From JAVBNC01 sp031551765 (GTDB lineage: Bacteria > Desulfobacterota > Desulfovibrionia > Desulfovibrionales > Desulfovibrionaceae), in NCBI GenBank assembly GCA_031551765.1, contig JAVBNC010000011.1, forward strand, positions 1-64,000: DNA of 64,000 bases, read 5' to 3'. Of this stretch, positions 23,549 through 31,731 are shown piece after piece (position 1 is the stretch's first letter; every line of letters starts with the position of its first letter). The notes under the pieces were generated by a model. It worked only from the letters and a program-made list of their open reading frames with translations, was not told the origin of the DNA and searched no databases. The position numbers and the translations under genes were made by a program.

Positions 23549-25257
23549 TGCAGGGCCTTCAGCTTGGCGCGGAGCGCCTCGGGATTGTCAGGGGACATGC
23601 CCAGGGCGCGGGTGTAGGCCTTGCGGGCTTCCGCCTTTTTGCCGAGCTTGAGCGCGATGTCGCCGTAATGCTCCCAAATAATGGGGTGGTCCGCGCCCAG
23701 TTCCACGGAGCGGTTGATGCTGGCCCAGGCTTCCTGGTATTCGCCCATCTGGTACTGAACCCAGGCCAGGGAGTCCACGATGTGCAGGTCATCGGGCGCG
23801 CCGATCAAGGCCTTTTTGATCATTTCATGGGCCTTGGGCAGGTCCCGGCCTTGTTCGGCCAGGGTGTAGCCCACGTAGTTCAGGGCCTGGGAATTGTCGG
23901 GATCCAGTTCCAGCAGCCGCTCCATGAGGCGCATGGCCTCTTCCTTGTCGCCCGCGGCGTCGGTCATGCTGGCCAGGTGGTAGAGCAACTGGGGATCGTT
24001 GGGCCACTGTTGCAGGGCGTCTTGCAGAACGGAGCGGGCCTGGGTGAAGTCGCCGCCTTCCGCCGCCACCTGGGCGGCTATGATGCGGTAGGATTTGTCT
24101 TCCGGCAGCGCGCTCACGGCCTGCAGGGCCAGGGACAAGGCTTCCTTGTCGCGCTTCTGCTCCAGCATGAGCTGCAGGCGCCAGCGCAGGGCCCGCTCGC
24201 CCAGGCGGCTCTGGAAAGAAACTTCGCCCAGCAGGCGTATGGCCTCGTTGGGGTTCCTGTGGGCTTCCAGGGCCACGGCCGCCAGGTAGAAGGAGATCTC
24301 TTCCGGCGCGCCCGGCCGTTCTTTGAGCTTGTTCAGGATCTGGGAGGCCCCGGCGTACTGCTTTTCATCCAGAAAAGCCGCCGCCGCTTCCAGTTGCAGC
24401 AGGGGAGAGGGCGGGGCCTTGCTCAGGGCTTTAAGCGCCAGATCGGGCCGCTTGGCCTTCAAATGCGTGTCGATAAGCCGCAGCCAGAGCGGGATGGTGT
24501 CCGGCGCGCGCTGCAGGGCTTTTTCATACTGCGCGGCGGCTTCGGCGTATTTGCCGGAACTTTGCAGCACCACGGCCAGATCGACCCAGGCTTCGATGAA
24601 TTCCGGCTCGTCGCGCACCAGGCGGCGCAGTTCCTGTTCCGCCTCATGGTTGCGGTTCAGGCCTATCAGGGCTCTGGCGTGCAGATGCCGGGTCGTGGGC
24701 GTCCAGCGCTGGTGCGGGATGCGTTCGATAAGGGCCAGGACATTCTGGTAGCGCTTGGAGAGCAGGTACAGGCGGGCCAGTTCCTGCAAGGCTTCGATAT
24801 TGTCCGGGTGTTTTTTGACAAAGGCGCTCAGCGTGTCCGCCGCGTCGTTCAGTCGGCGTTCCTGGGCGTAGCTTTCCGTAAGCACTAGAGTCAACGCCAG
24901 GTCGTCCGGGTAGCGGGCCAGGCCTTGGCGGGCGGTGTTGCGGGCTTCCGCCCAGCGTCGGCTGTCCAGGTAGAATTCCGCCGCTTCCCGGTAGATGGAA
25001 ACGTCGGGGTCCAGGGCCAGCAGCTTTTCAAAGGCGACGCGCACCGCTTCCATGTCGCCGTTCAGGGCGGCGGCGTTAAGCGCCAGGTAGTAATACGTGA
25101 CCTGGCTGTCCGGAGTCAGGTCCCATTTGACGCTTTTGCCGGTCTCTTTTCCCGCGCAGCCGGAAAAGAGCGCCGCCATGAGCAGGGCGCAGACGAAACG
25201 GGCGGCAGCGGGCCAAGGGCCCCGTCTGCCGTGCGCGCGGGAAGGGAAAAGGGTCAT
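23545..25257 (-). CDS. TPR-repeat lipoprotein
   Basis: A 570-residue protein with a lipobox LFSGC (cysteine near residue 34) after a long basic signal region, then about 12-14 tetratricopeptide repeats through to the C-terminus (for example EAVRVAFEKLLALDPD, EAAAQYEKALQRAPDT, EAMRLMERLLELDPDN, EARKAYTRALGMSPDN). Such proteins scaffold envelope complexes, and the partner is likely periplasmic or outer-membrane. It starts 12 bases after rpoH, so it is expressed with the heat-shock sigma factor, and it overlaps the following lipoprotein gene by four bases. No catalytic domain is seen. Confidence 0.8.
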   Translation of the reverse strand: MTLFPSRAHGRRGPWPAAARFVCALLMAALFSGCAGKETGKSVKWDLTPDSQVTYYYLALNAAALNGDMEAVRVAFEKLLALDPDVSIYREAAEFYLDSRRWAEARNTARQGLARYPDDLALTLVLTESYAQERRLNDAADTLSAFVKKHPDNIEALQELARLYLLSKRYQNVLALIERIPHQRWTPTTRHLHARALIGLNRNHEAEQELRRLVRDEPEFIEAWVDLAVVLQSSGKYAEAAAQYEKALQRAPDTIPLWLRLIDTHLKAKRPDLALKALSKAPPSPLLQLEAAAAFLDEKQYAGASQILNKLKERPGAPEEISFYLAAVALEAHRNPNEAIRLLGEVSFQSRLGERALRWRLQLMLEQKRDKEALSLALQAVSALPEDKSYRIIAAQVAAEGGDFTQARSVLQDALQQWPNDPQLLYHLASMTDAAGDKEEAMRLMERLLELDPDNSQALNYVGYTLAEQGRDLPKAHEMIKKALIGAPDDLHIVDSLAWVQYQMGEYQEAWASINRSVELGADHPIIWEHYGDIALKLGKKAEARKAYTRALGMSPDNPEALRAKLKALQ

Positions 25258-25269
25258 ACCATCCTCAAA

Positions 25270-26400
25270 TTACTGCGTGATCCAATCCTGGGAGAAATCC
25301 TTGATTTCCTTGAACAGATGGTCACGGACCTTTTGCAGGAGCCGCGCTTCGATCTGCCGCACCCGCTCGCGGGTGATGTTATATTTTTCGCCTATTTCCC
25401 GCAGTGTCACCGGGTCGTCAGTGAGCAGACGGTGCTGGAGAATATACGTCTCTTTATCCGAAAGCAAAGGGATTATGGTCTTGATGCGTTCGCGCACCAT
25501 GTGGGCCACTTCCCTGTCGGACAGCGTGTCCTCAATACCCGCGCCAAGAGCGGGCAACAGTTCGATACGGCTCGTGCCGGGACCCTCGTCGTTGTTGGCG
25601 GGCGCGTCAAGGGAAACATCGGAGCCGTCCATGCGTTGCTGCATTTCCAGCACCTGCTCTTCCGTGACGTTGAGATTCTTGGACAGAATGGCGGCGTCCG
25701 GGTCAAAGCCCTGCGCGATAAGGCGCTGCCGTTCCTTGTTCAGGTTGTAGAACAGTTTACGCTGGGCCTGGGTGGTGCCTATTTTCACCATGCGCCAGTT
25801 GTCCATGATAAATTTAAGGATATAGGCCTTGACCCAGAACGTGGCGTAGTAGGAAAACTTGATGCCCTTTTCCGGGTCGAACTTGTGCACGGCCCGCATC
25901 AGGCCCACGTTGCCTTCCTGGATAAGGTCCAGCACGTTCTGCATCCAGCGGCGCTGAAAGTCCATGGCGATTTTCACCACCAGCCGCAGGTGCGAGGAAA
26001 CGATGCGGAAAGCCGCGTCCGTATCCTTGTGGTCTATGACCCGCCGGGCCAGGCTGTATTCTTCTTCCGGGGTGAGCAGGGGGAACTTGCTGACTTCCTG
26101 CAGATACAGGCTCAGGCTGTCGTGCATGCCCCGGCGTCCGGCGGGCACAGGCAGGGAGACGTCTTCATGCTCGGCATCGTGGTGCGCGTCCGTGAATAAG
26201 GTCGCGTCCACATCCGGATCTAGGGGCGTTTCTTCCCCCATGAGCAGGGCGTCTTCCGAAGGTTCCTCGGCTTCGTGCTCGTCGCTTTCTTCATCAAGGA
26301 TAAGGTCGGCCGCAACAGCCTTGGCCGGCTGCTGCACCTTGGGCGCGCGCGCTTTCTTCGTCGCTGTCCTGGGAGAGCGTGGGGGAGTGTTCATAGTCAT
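25270..26400 (-). CDS. rpoH: RNA polymerase heat-shock sigma factor (sigma-32 type)
   Basis: A 376-residue sigma-70 family protein. Region 1.2/2 contains SLYLQEVSKFPLLTPEEE, then DLIQEGNVGLMRAVHKFDP (2.2) and FSYYATFWVKAYI (2.3-2.4). The RpoH box is visible as QAQRKLFYNLNKERQRL, which separates it from RpoD. Region 4 ends with the helix-turn-helix REIGEKYNITRERVRQIEARL. A 90-residue N-terminal extension, basic then strongly acidic, is longer than in enterobacterial RpoH (about 284 residues) and may affect stability or chaperone control. A clear housekeeping promoter lies upstream. It heads an operon with two lipoproteins and rpiB. Confidence 0.92.
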   Translation of the reverse strand: MTMNTPPRSPRTATKKARAPKVQQPAKAVAADLILDEESDEHEAEEPSEDALLMGEETPLDPDVDATLFTDAHHDAEHEDVSLPVPAGRRGMHDSLSLYLQEVSKFPLLTPEEEYSLARRVIDHKDTDAAFRIVSSHLRLVVKIAMDFQRRWMQNVLDLIQEGNVGLMRAVHKFDPEKGIKFSYYATFWVKAYILKFIMDNWRMVKIGTTQAQRKLFYNLNKERQRLIAQGFDPDAAILSKNLNVTEEQVLEMQQRMDGSDVSLDAPANNDEGPGTSRIELLPALGAGIEDTLSDREVAHMVRERIKTIIPLLSDKETYILQHRLLTDDPVTLREIGEKYNITRERVRQIEARLLQKVRDHLFKEIKDFSQDWITQ

Positions 26401-26459
26401 AACTCGCTGCTAGATACATCAGGACGCACCGCAAAACAACCTGGAGCCACCAATACCAT

Positions 26460-26488
26460 TGTATACAGTTTTTGTTTGTCCTTTTCAA
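26460..26488 (-). promoter_or_regulatory. rpoH: sigma-70 promoter of rpoH operon
   Basis: On the minus strand TTGAAA (26488-26483), exactly 17 bases, then TATACA (26465-26460). It lies 60 bases before the rpoH start, in an AT-rich island. Both hexamers are close to consensus. Confidence 0.7.
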
Positions 26489-26609
26489 CGATTTTCAGTA
26501 GAAAAACCGGCATGCCGCCGTGTCATCACAAAAACTGCCGCGCGGCGGCAAATAGTTCAGGCCGGGGAAAAATTCCGGCTGGCGCGGCACGTACCGCGTG
26601 GGAGTTACC

Positions 26610-29060
26610 ATGACCTTTCCTTTTCGTCAGGCCCTTGAGTCGGGCGCCGCGTTATTTTTTGACGGGGGCCTCGGCACCATGCTCCAGGCTCGCGGCCTGC
26701 CGCCCGGCGAAAGCCCGGAAGCCTTCAGCCTTGCCCGGCCGGACGTGCTGGCGGGCATTCACGCCGAATATCTGGCTTCCGGTTCGGACGTCATCACCAC
26801 CAACACCTTTGGCGGCACCCATTATAAATTGCCGCCGGGGTTGGACTGCTTCGACTTTAACCGCCGCATGGCGGAAATAGCCAAAAGCGCGGCGGCTGCC
26901 GCCGGACGCCCGGCCTTTGTGGCCGGGAGCATAGGCCCCACGGGCAAATTTTTGCGGCCGCTGGGGGACCTGGGCTTTGAAGAGCTGGTGGAAGCCTTCC
27001 GCGTGCAGATCCGGGGCCTGATGGCGGGCGGGGCGGATCTGCTGCTGGCGGAAACCCAGTTCGACCTGGCGGAAGCCCGCGCCGCCGTGGTGGCCGCCAG
27101 GCTGGAGGGGAACCTGCCCATCGGCGTGTCCATGACCTTTGAGAACGGCACCAGCCTGACCGGCAGCACGCCGGAAATTTTCGCCGCCACCTTCGCCAAC
27201 ATGGGCGTGGATTTTATCGGCACTAACTGCAGCGCCGGCCCGGCTGAAATGGCGGACACGGTGACGCGCCTGCTGGCCGCATCCCCCCTGCCGGTCATGG
27301 CCCAGCCCAACGCCGGGCTGCCGGAACTGGTGGACGGGGAAACCGTGTTCCGGCTCACCCCGGAACCCTTTGCCCAGGCCGCCGGACGTTTCGGGGCGCA
27401 GGGCGCGCGTTTGCTCGGCGGCTGCTGCGGCACCACGCCGGAGCACATCCGCAACCTGCGGGCCGTTTCCGGCACGGAACGCCCGGCCTGCGCCGTTGCG
27501 CGGCAGGGCCAGATCACCCTGACCAGCCGCTCCGGCCTGGTGACCCTGGGCGGGGACGCGCCGCTTCGCATCATTGGCGAGCGCATCAACCCCACGGGCA
27601 AGAAGCAGCTTTCCGCCGAACTGGCTGCCGGGGAATTCACCACGGCCCTGCGTTTCGCGGACGAGCAGGTGGCTGCCGGGGCAGCCCTGCTGGATATCAA
27701 CGTGGGCGCGCCCATGGTGGACGAAGTTGCCCTGCTGCCGGAATTGGTTTCCCGCGTGGCCGCGCGCCACGCCACGCCCCTGGCCCTGGATTCACCCAAC
27801 AGCCTGGCCGTGGAAGCGGCGCTCAAAGCCTATCCCGGCTCCCCGCTGGTCAATTCCATTACTGGAGAAGCGGGGCATATGGAAAAAATGGGCCCCATCT
27901 GCCGGGATTTCGGCGCGCCCTTCATCCTGCTGCCGCTCAAGGGCAAAAAACTCCCGGAAACAGCGGCCGAGCGCATCGCGGTCATTGAGGCCCTGCTTCA
28001 GCAAATGGAAAAGCTGCGCGTGCCCCGGCGTCTCGCCGCCGTGGATGTGCTGGTGCTGACGGTTTCCTCCAACGCCCTGGCCGCCAGAGAATGCCTGGAC
28101 GTGATCCGCTATTGTAACGAAACGCTGCGCCTGCCCACAGTGGCGGGGCTTTCCAATATTTCTTTCGGCCTGCCCGCGCGGGAACTGGTGAACAGCGCTT
28201 TTCTCAGCATGGGCATGGGCGCGGGTCTGGCGGGCTGTATCGCCAACCCCGGCAGCGGGCGCATCCGCGAAGCCGTGGCTTCCGGCAACCTCTTGCTGGG
28301 CAAGGACCCGGCCGCGACAGCCTTTATTGAAGGCTATTCCGCCTGGACGCCAGGCAGCGGCAAGACGGGAGCGGGGGAGCCGGGCGCGGGCGGCAAAGAC
28401 GGTTCCGGCGCGGCCAGGAGCGGCGCGGAAAAAGCCGCGCTGTCCCTGGAGGACGCCGTGATTCTGGGCCGCAAGGACGAGATCCTGGCCCTGGTGGAAG
28501 CCGAGCTGAACCAGGGGACCGACCCCTTTTCCCTGGTGGGCGACCGTCTGATCCCGGCCATTGGCGAAGTGGGCAAGCGTTACGAGCGCAAGGAATATTT
28601 CCTGCCGCAGCTCATCCGTTCGGCCGAGACCATGCAGACGGCCTTTGCCAAACTTAAACCTTTGCTTGAAAAAGACTCGCGCGCGGGCCAGAAACCCGTG
28701 GTGGTCATGGCCACGGTGGAAGGGGACATTCATGATATCGGCAAGAACATCGTGAACCTGATGCTGGGCAACCACGGTTTTGACGTGGTGGACCTGGGCA
28801 AGGACGTGCCCGCGTCCGCCATTGTGCACGCCGCCAAAGAGCGGGGCGCGGACATTGTCGGGCTTTCCGCGCTGATGACCACCACCATGGTGCGCATGAA
28901 AGATACCGTGGACCAGCTGGCCCAGGCTGGTATGGATATTCCGGTCATGGTGGGCGGGGCCGTGGTCACACCGGCCTTTGCGGAAGCCATCGGCGCGGTC
29001 TATTCCGGCGATGCCGTGGACGCCGTGCGCGTGGCCAAGGAACTGATGACGGGCGAGTGA
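26610..29060 (+). CDS. metH: cobalamin-dependent methionine synthase, short form
   Basis: An 816-residue enzyme moving the methyl group of methyltetrahydrofolate via cobalamin to homocysteine. Domains in order: homocysteine-binding barrel (1-300) with zinc cysteines in TNCSAGP and GGCCGTTPEH; pterin-binding barrel (about 320-575) beginning IGERINPTGKK; a glycine/alanine-rich linker (about 580-610); the four-helix cap (about 610-700); and the Rossmann B12 domain with VEGDIHDIGKNIV, whose histidine ligates cobalt. The protein ends there: the C-terminal AdoMet reactivation domain of the E. coli enzyme is missing. Reactivation must come from a separate protein, not in this window. The start at 26610 has GGGAG just upstream. 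I see no cobalamin or SAM riboswitch in the 209-base leader. Confidence 0.93.
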   Translation: MTFPFRQALESGAALFFDGGLGTMLQARGLPPGESPEAFSLARPDVLAGIHAEYLASGSDVITTNTFGGTHYKLPPGLDCFDFNRRMAEIAKSAAAAAGRPAFVAGSIGPTGKFLRPLGDLGFEELVEAFRVQIRGLMAGGADLLLAETQFDLAEARAAVVAARLEGNLPIGVSMTFENGTSLTGSTPEIFAATFANMGVDFIGTNCSAGPAEMADTVTRLLAASPLPVMAQPNAGLPELVDGETVFRLTPEPFAQAAGRFGAQGARLLGGCCGTTPEHIRNLRAVSGTERPACAVARQGQITLTSRSGLVTLGGDAPLRIIGERINPTGKKQLSAELAAGEFTTALRFADEQVAAGAALLDINVGAPMVDEVALLPELVSRVAARHATPLALDSPNSLAVEAALKAYPGSPLVNSITGEAGHMEKMGPICRDFGAPFILLPLKGKKLPETAAERIAVIEALLQQMEKLRVPRRLAAVDVLVLTVSSNALAARECLDVIRYCNETLRLPTVAGLSNISFGLPARELVNSAFLSMGMGAGLAGCIANPGSGRIREAVASGNLLLGKDPAATAFIEGYSAWTPGSGKTGAGEPGAGGKDGSGAARSGAEKAALSLEDAVILGRKDEILALVEAELNQGTDPFSLVGDRLIPAIGEVGKRYERKEYFLPQLIRSAETMQTAFAKLKPLLEKDSRAGQKPVVVMATVEGDIHDIGKNIVNLMLGNHGFDVVDLGKDVPASAIVHAAKERGADIVGLSALMTTTMVRMKDTVDQLAQAGMDIPVMVGGAVVTPAFAEAIGAVYSGDAVDAVRVAKELMTGE

Positions 29061-29144
29061 CTCCGCCGCGTTTTTAACGGCATTCCGCGCCTGTGCGACC
29101 GGGAGCCGCACCGTGCTCCGGCGATTCCGGGGCGGGAGGGTACC

Positions 29145-29630
29145 ATGCTTAAATTCCGAATGATCGCTGCGGCCTTGCTGCTTTTGGGGCTTTTGGCCCC
29201 CGCGCTTGGCGTCGCGGCTGAAAAATCCGCCGTCTACCCGCCCCTGGGGCTTAAAGAGCTGCGTTCCGCCGTGGCCGGAGCCAAGGGCAAGGTGGTGGTG
29301 GTCAATGCGTTCGCGTCCTGGTGCGGCCCCTGCCGGGAAGAGATGCCCGGCTTTATCGCCGTGCGCCAGTCCTTTCCCGAAGACAAGCTGCTTATGCTCG
29401 GCGTTTCGCTGGATGAAGACATGAACGCCCTGCAGCAGTTCGCCTTCAAAATGAAATTCAACTTCCCCATTTACCTGGGGCAGCGGGATTTCGTGCAGTG
29501 GGCCGGTATCAGCGCCATTCCGCACACCCTGGTGTACGACAAGAACGGCAAGCTGCTGGTGAGCGAGCCGGGCATGGTCGAGGAAAAGGAGCTGCGGGCC
29601 TTTCTGACCAAAGAAATAGGGAAAAAATAA
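29145..29630 (+). CDS. exported TlpA/ResA-like thioredoxin-fold protein
   Basis: A 161-residue periplasmic thiol-disulfide protein. The signal peptide (residues 1-25, ending GVAA) is followed by a thioredoxin fold with the active-site SWCGPCREEMP (around residue 60) and the cis-proline loop AIPHTLVYDKNG. The spacing and the extra acidic motif fit the TlpA/ResA class, which reduces apocytochrome or periplasmic disulfides. A GGGAGGG stretch precedes the start. The stop codon shares one base with the next start (TAATG), so it is coupled to a cytoplasmic acetyltransferase gene. Confidence 0.85.
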   Translation: MLKFRMIAAALLLLGLLAPALGVAAEKSAVYPPLGLKELRSAVAGAKGKVVVVNAFASWCGPCREEMPGFIAVRQSFPEDKLLMLGVSLDEDMNALQQFAFKMKFNFPIYLGQRDFVQWAGISAIPHTLVYDKNGKLLVSEPGMVEEKELRAFLTKEIGKK

Positions 29631-30094
29631 TGAATATTACCATCCGCAAAGCCCACGCCAACGACGTCAAGGCCCTTCACGCCCTGATGATGAAAGGTTC
29701 GGAGCAGGGGCTGCTGCTGCCCCGTTCGCTGTACCAGATTCAGATCTGCCTGCGCGACTTTTTCGTGGCCGACAGGGGCGGCGACGACCCCGTGGTGGGC
29801 TGTTCCGCCCTGGCCATGATGGGCGACACCATGGCGGAAGTGCGCTCGCTGTTCGTATCTGAGGAAATGCGCGGCCAGGGGCTGGGCAGCAAGCTGGTGC
29901 AAGCCTGTCTTGAAGAGGCCGCGACCTTCGGCATGACGGAAGTGTTCACGCTGACCTACCAGACCGCGCTGTTCGGCCGCATGGGCTTCAAGGAACTGCC
30001 CAAAGAATCGCTGCCGCACAAGATTTGGACGGTGTGCATCAACTGTCCCAAGTTCCCCAACTGCGACGAAGTCGCCATGATCAGGCCGGTATGA
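29630..30094 (+). CDS. GNAT N-acetyltransferase, probable short-form N-acetylglutamate synthase
   Basis: A 154-residue single-domain GNAT protein: IRKAHANDVKAL start, VRSLFVSEEMRGQGLGSKL (acetyl-CoA pyrophosphate loop with RGQGLGSKL), and a late TVCINCPKFPNCDEVAMI motif with three cysteines. That cysteine-bearing C-terminus occurs in short GNAT proteins often annotated as N-acetylglutamate synthases, the first step of arginine synthesis; argB at 5.9 kb would use the product. Without biochemical support the substrate is provisional. The start at 29630 gives the family N-terminus; the overlap with both neighbours (TAATG, ATGA) puts it in one operon with the TlpA-like gene and hpt. Confidence 0.72.
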   Translation: MNITIRKAHANDVKALHALMMKGSEQGLLLPRSLYQIQICLRDFFVADRGGDDPVVGCSALAMMGDTMAEVRSLFVSEEMRGQGLGSKLVQACLEEAATFGMTEVFTLTYQTALFGRMGFKELPKESLPHKIWTVCINCPKFPNCDEVAMIRPV

Positions 30095-30624
30095 CGGCTC
30101 CCGCCATAAAACGGATGGACCTGATGTTCTCCGAGCGGGAAATCGCGCGGAGGGTGAGGGAAATAGCCGGGGAAATCAACGCGCTGTACCAGGACAAGCC
30201 CCTGGTCATGGTTTGTATTTTAAAGGGCGGGTTCATGTTTTTTTCCGACCTGGTAAAGCAAGTCAGCGTGCAGCCTGAGCTGGACTTCGTGCGCCTGGCC
30301 AGTTACGGCGCGGCCACCAGCGGCGCGGCCATAAGTTTTACCAAGGACGTGGAGCTTTCCCTTAAGGGCAAGCACGTCTTGTTCGTGGAAGACGTGGTGG
30401 ATTCCGGTCACACCATGCTTTTTCTGTTGCAGCAGATGCGGGCGCGCGGCGCCGCTTCCCTGCGCATAGCCGCGCTGGTGGACAAGCGCGAGCGCCGCGA
30501 GGTGGAAGTGACGGTCGATTTTTCGGGGTTTGCATTGCCAAAAGGCTTTATTGTCGGGTATGGCCTTGATTACGCGGAGCGGTTCCGGGAACTCCCCGCC
30601 ATTTACGAACTCGTGTTTGAATGA
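30091..30624 (+). CDS. hpt: hypoxanthine phosphoribosyltransferase
   Basis: A 177-residue purine-salvage enzyme transferring phosphoribose from PRPP to hypoxanthine (and usually guanine). The PRPP loop is VEDVVDSGHTM, the early flexible-loop region is SYGA, and DKRERREV and GYGLDYAERFRELP (base-binding and metal-site aspartate) are near the end. The length matches bacterial HPRTs. The ATG overlaps the GNAT stop by four bases; an internal ATG at 30115 is less likely. A 146-base repeat begins 20 bases after the stop. Confidence 0.93.
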   Translation: MTAPAIKRMDLMFSEREIARRVREIAGEINALYQDKPLVMVCILKGGFMFFSDLVKQVSVQPELDFVRLASYGAATSGAAISFTKDVELSLKGKHVLFVEDVVDSGHTMLFLLQQMRARGAASLRIAALVDKRERREVEVTVDFSGFALPKGFIVGYGLDYAERFRELPAIYELVFE

Positions 30625-30644
30625 CCGCGCCTTACTGCCCGGTA

Positions 30645-30790
30645 CTTTTTAGAGCATTTTACCTTTGAGTTTTTATCTTATGACAAAATGCTCTGGCCTT
30701 GCGAAACGCAGTGCGGCACGGCCCGCGAGATTGGCGTAGGCGGGCTTTGCCCGCCGTTAAGCGACAATCTCAAAGCGAAACTGCTCTAGA
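30645..30790 (+). repeat. 146-base dispersed structured repeat, copy 2
   Basis: A gap-free match to 5478-5623. Here it stands alone, without the long hairpin and the outer GTAGGGG-type repeats of copy 1, which shows that the 146-base unit is the independent element. Hairpins AGAGCATTT/AAATGCTCT and GAGATTG...CAATCTC with GGCGGGC-TTT-GCCCGCC are preserved. It fills the gap between hpt and the next gene and ends eight bases before that gene's start codon. Confidence 0.75.
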
Positions 30791-30798
30791 GGCTGCGC

Positions 30799-31629
30799 AT
30801 GATTGTCCATTGTCCCAGTTGTGAAACACAATTTTCCGTGCCGGACGAGCTGTACAAGCCCGGCCGCAAGGCCCGCTGCTCCAGCTGCGCGCACGTGTTC
30901 CCCCTGCCTGAACTGCCCGGGTCCGCTCCGGCGGCCCCGCCCGAGCCGGTTCCGCCTGTGGAGCCGGCCCCGGTCTTTTCCATTCCGGAACCCCTGGAAG
31001 ATGACTTCCGGGAGCCGGACGCCCCTATCTACGAAGAAACACGCGATGACGACGAAAAGCTAAACCTGCCCGGTAAGCCCAAGAGCAAGGTCAAGCGCGT
31101 AGCCGTTCTGGCGGCCCTGCTTATCTGCCTGGGCGCGGCGGGCTACGGCGGGTACACGTTCTACAAGCTCTGGCGTTCCGGCGGCCCCCCGCCCGCCGCG
31201 CCGGACACCGCGCAGCAGGAACTGGTTAAAAACCTGGCCCTGGCCAACGTGCGCCAGTACATGGTGGCCAACAACGAGCGCGTGGGCCGCATGGCCGTGG
31301 TGGAGGGCAAGGTCATCAACAATTTCACCACGCCCAAAGAACTTGTCAGGGTTGAAGTGACCCTGTACGACGACAAGGGCAACGTGCTGGCCACGCGCCA
31401 GCAGTATTGCGGGGTGGTGCTCTCGCTCTTCCAACTCCAGGTTCTAAGCCGGGACGAGCTGACCAAGGCACTGGAAAACCGCATCGAAATCCTCATGAGC
31501 AACGTCAATATCAAGCCCGGCGGGGAAGTGCCGTTCATGACCGTGTTTTTCGATCCCCCCCAGGGCGCCCTGGAGTTCGGCGTCAAAATTATTGACGTCA
31601 AAGATCCGCCTCCGCCAAGTAAGAAATAA
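30799..31629 (+). CDS. zinc-ribbon (MJ0042) and DUF3426 membrane protein
   Basis: A 276-residue protein. It begins with an MJ0042-type zinc ribbon (CPSC at 5-8 and CSSC at 27-30), then a proline/glutamate-rich linker (about 38-90), a basic patch (KPKSKVKR), one membrane helix (about 100-122) and a C-terminal beta-rich domain of the DUF3426 type (VEGKVINNFTTPKELVRVEVTLYDDKGNVL). Topology is probably zinc ribbon inside, DUF3426 domain outside. The function is unknown; the family is common in delta- and gammaproteobacteria. The ribosome site lies in the end of the 146-base repeat, so the repeat may have replaced native leader sequence. Confidence 0.75.
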   Translation: MIVHCPSCETQFSVPDELYKPGRKARCSSCAHVFPLPELPGSAPAAPPEPVPPVEPAPVFSIPEPLEDDFREPDAPIYEETRDDDEKLNLPGKPKSKVKRVAVLAALLICLGAAGYGGYTFYKLWRSGGPPPAAPDTAQQELVKNLALANVRQYMVANNERVGRMAVVEGKVINNFTTPKELVRVEVTLYDDKGNVLATRQQYCGVVLSLFQLQVLSRDELTKALENRIEILMSNVNIKPGGEVPFMTVFFDPPQGALEFGVKIIDVKDPPPPSKK

Positions 31630-31632
31630 AAG

Positions 31633-31717
31633 CTGGGGGAAGGGGGCGCCTTTCTAAGAAAGGCGCCCCCTTCCCCCAGACCCTATCCCCCACCCAAAAA
31701 TTTTTTCAGGGGGGAAG
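31633..31717. repeat. perfect hairpin repeat between DUF3426 gene and radA
   Basis: A perfect 23-base inverted repeat (31633-31655 with 31657-31679, one central base; core GGGGGAAGGGGGCGCC), followed by a second partly paired segment, CCCCC...TTTTTTCAGGGGGG (31686-31714). It shares the two-part design of 21917-22006. It probably ends the upstream transcript and leaves only about 15 bases before radA. Confidence 0.65.
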
Positions 31718-31731
31718 CGCATACTCCCTTT

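Noticed and set aside
26401..26609. Possible cobalamin or SAM riboswitch before metH
   Set aside because: No B12-box-like or SAM-type core could be found; only a small GCCGG/CCGGC hairpin and the divergent rpoH promoter.
27792..29525. 577-codon minus-strand frame opposite metH and the TlpA-like gene
   Set aside because: Histidine/glycine-rich composition and no start signals; antisense shadow of genuine genes.
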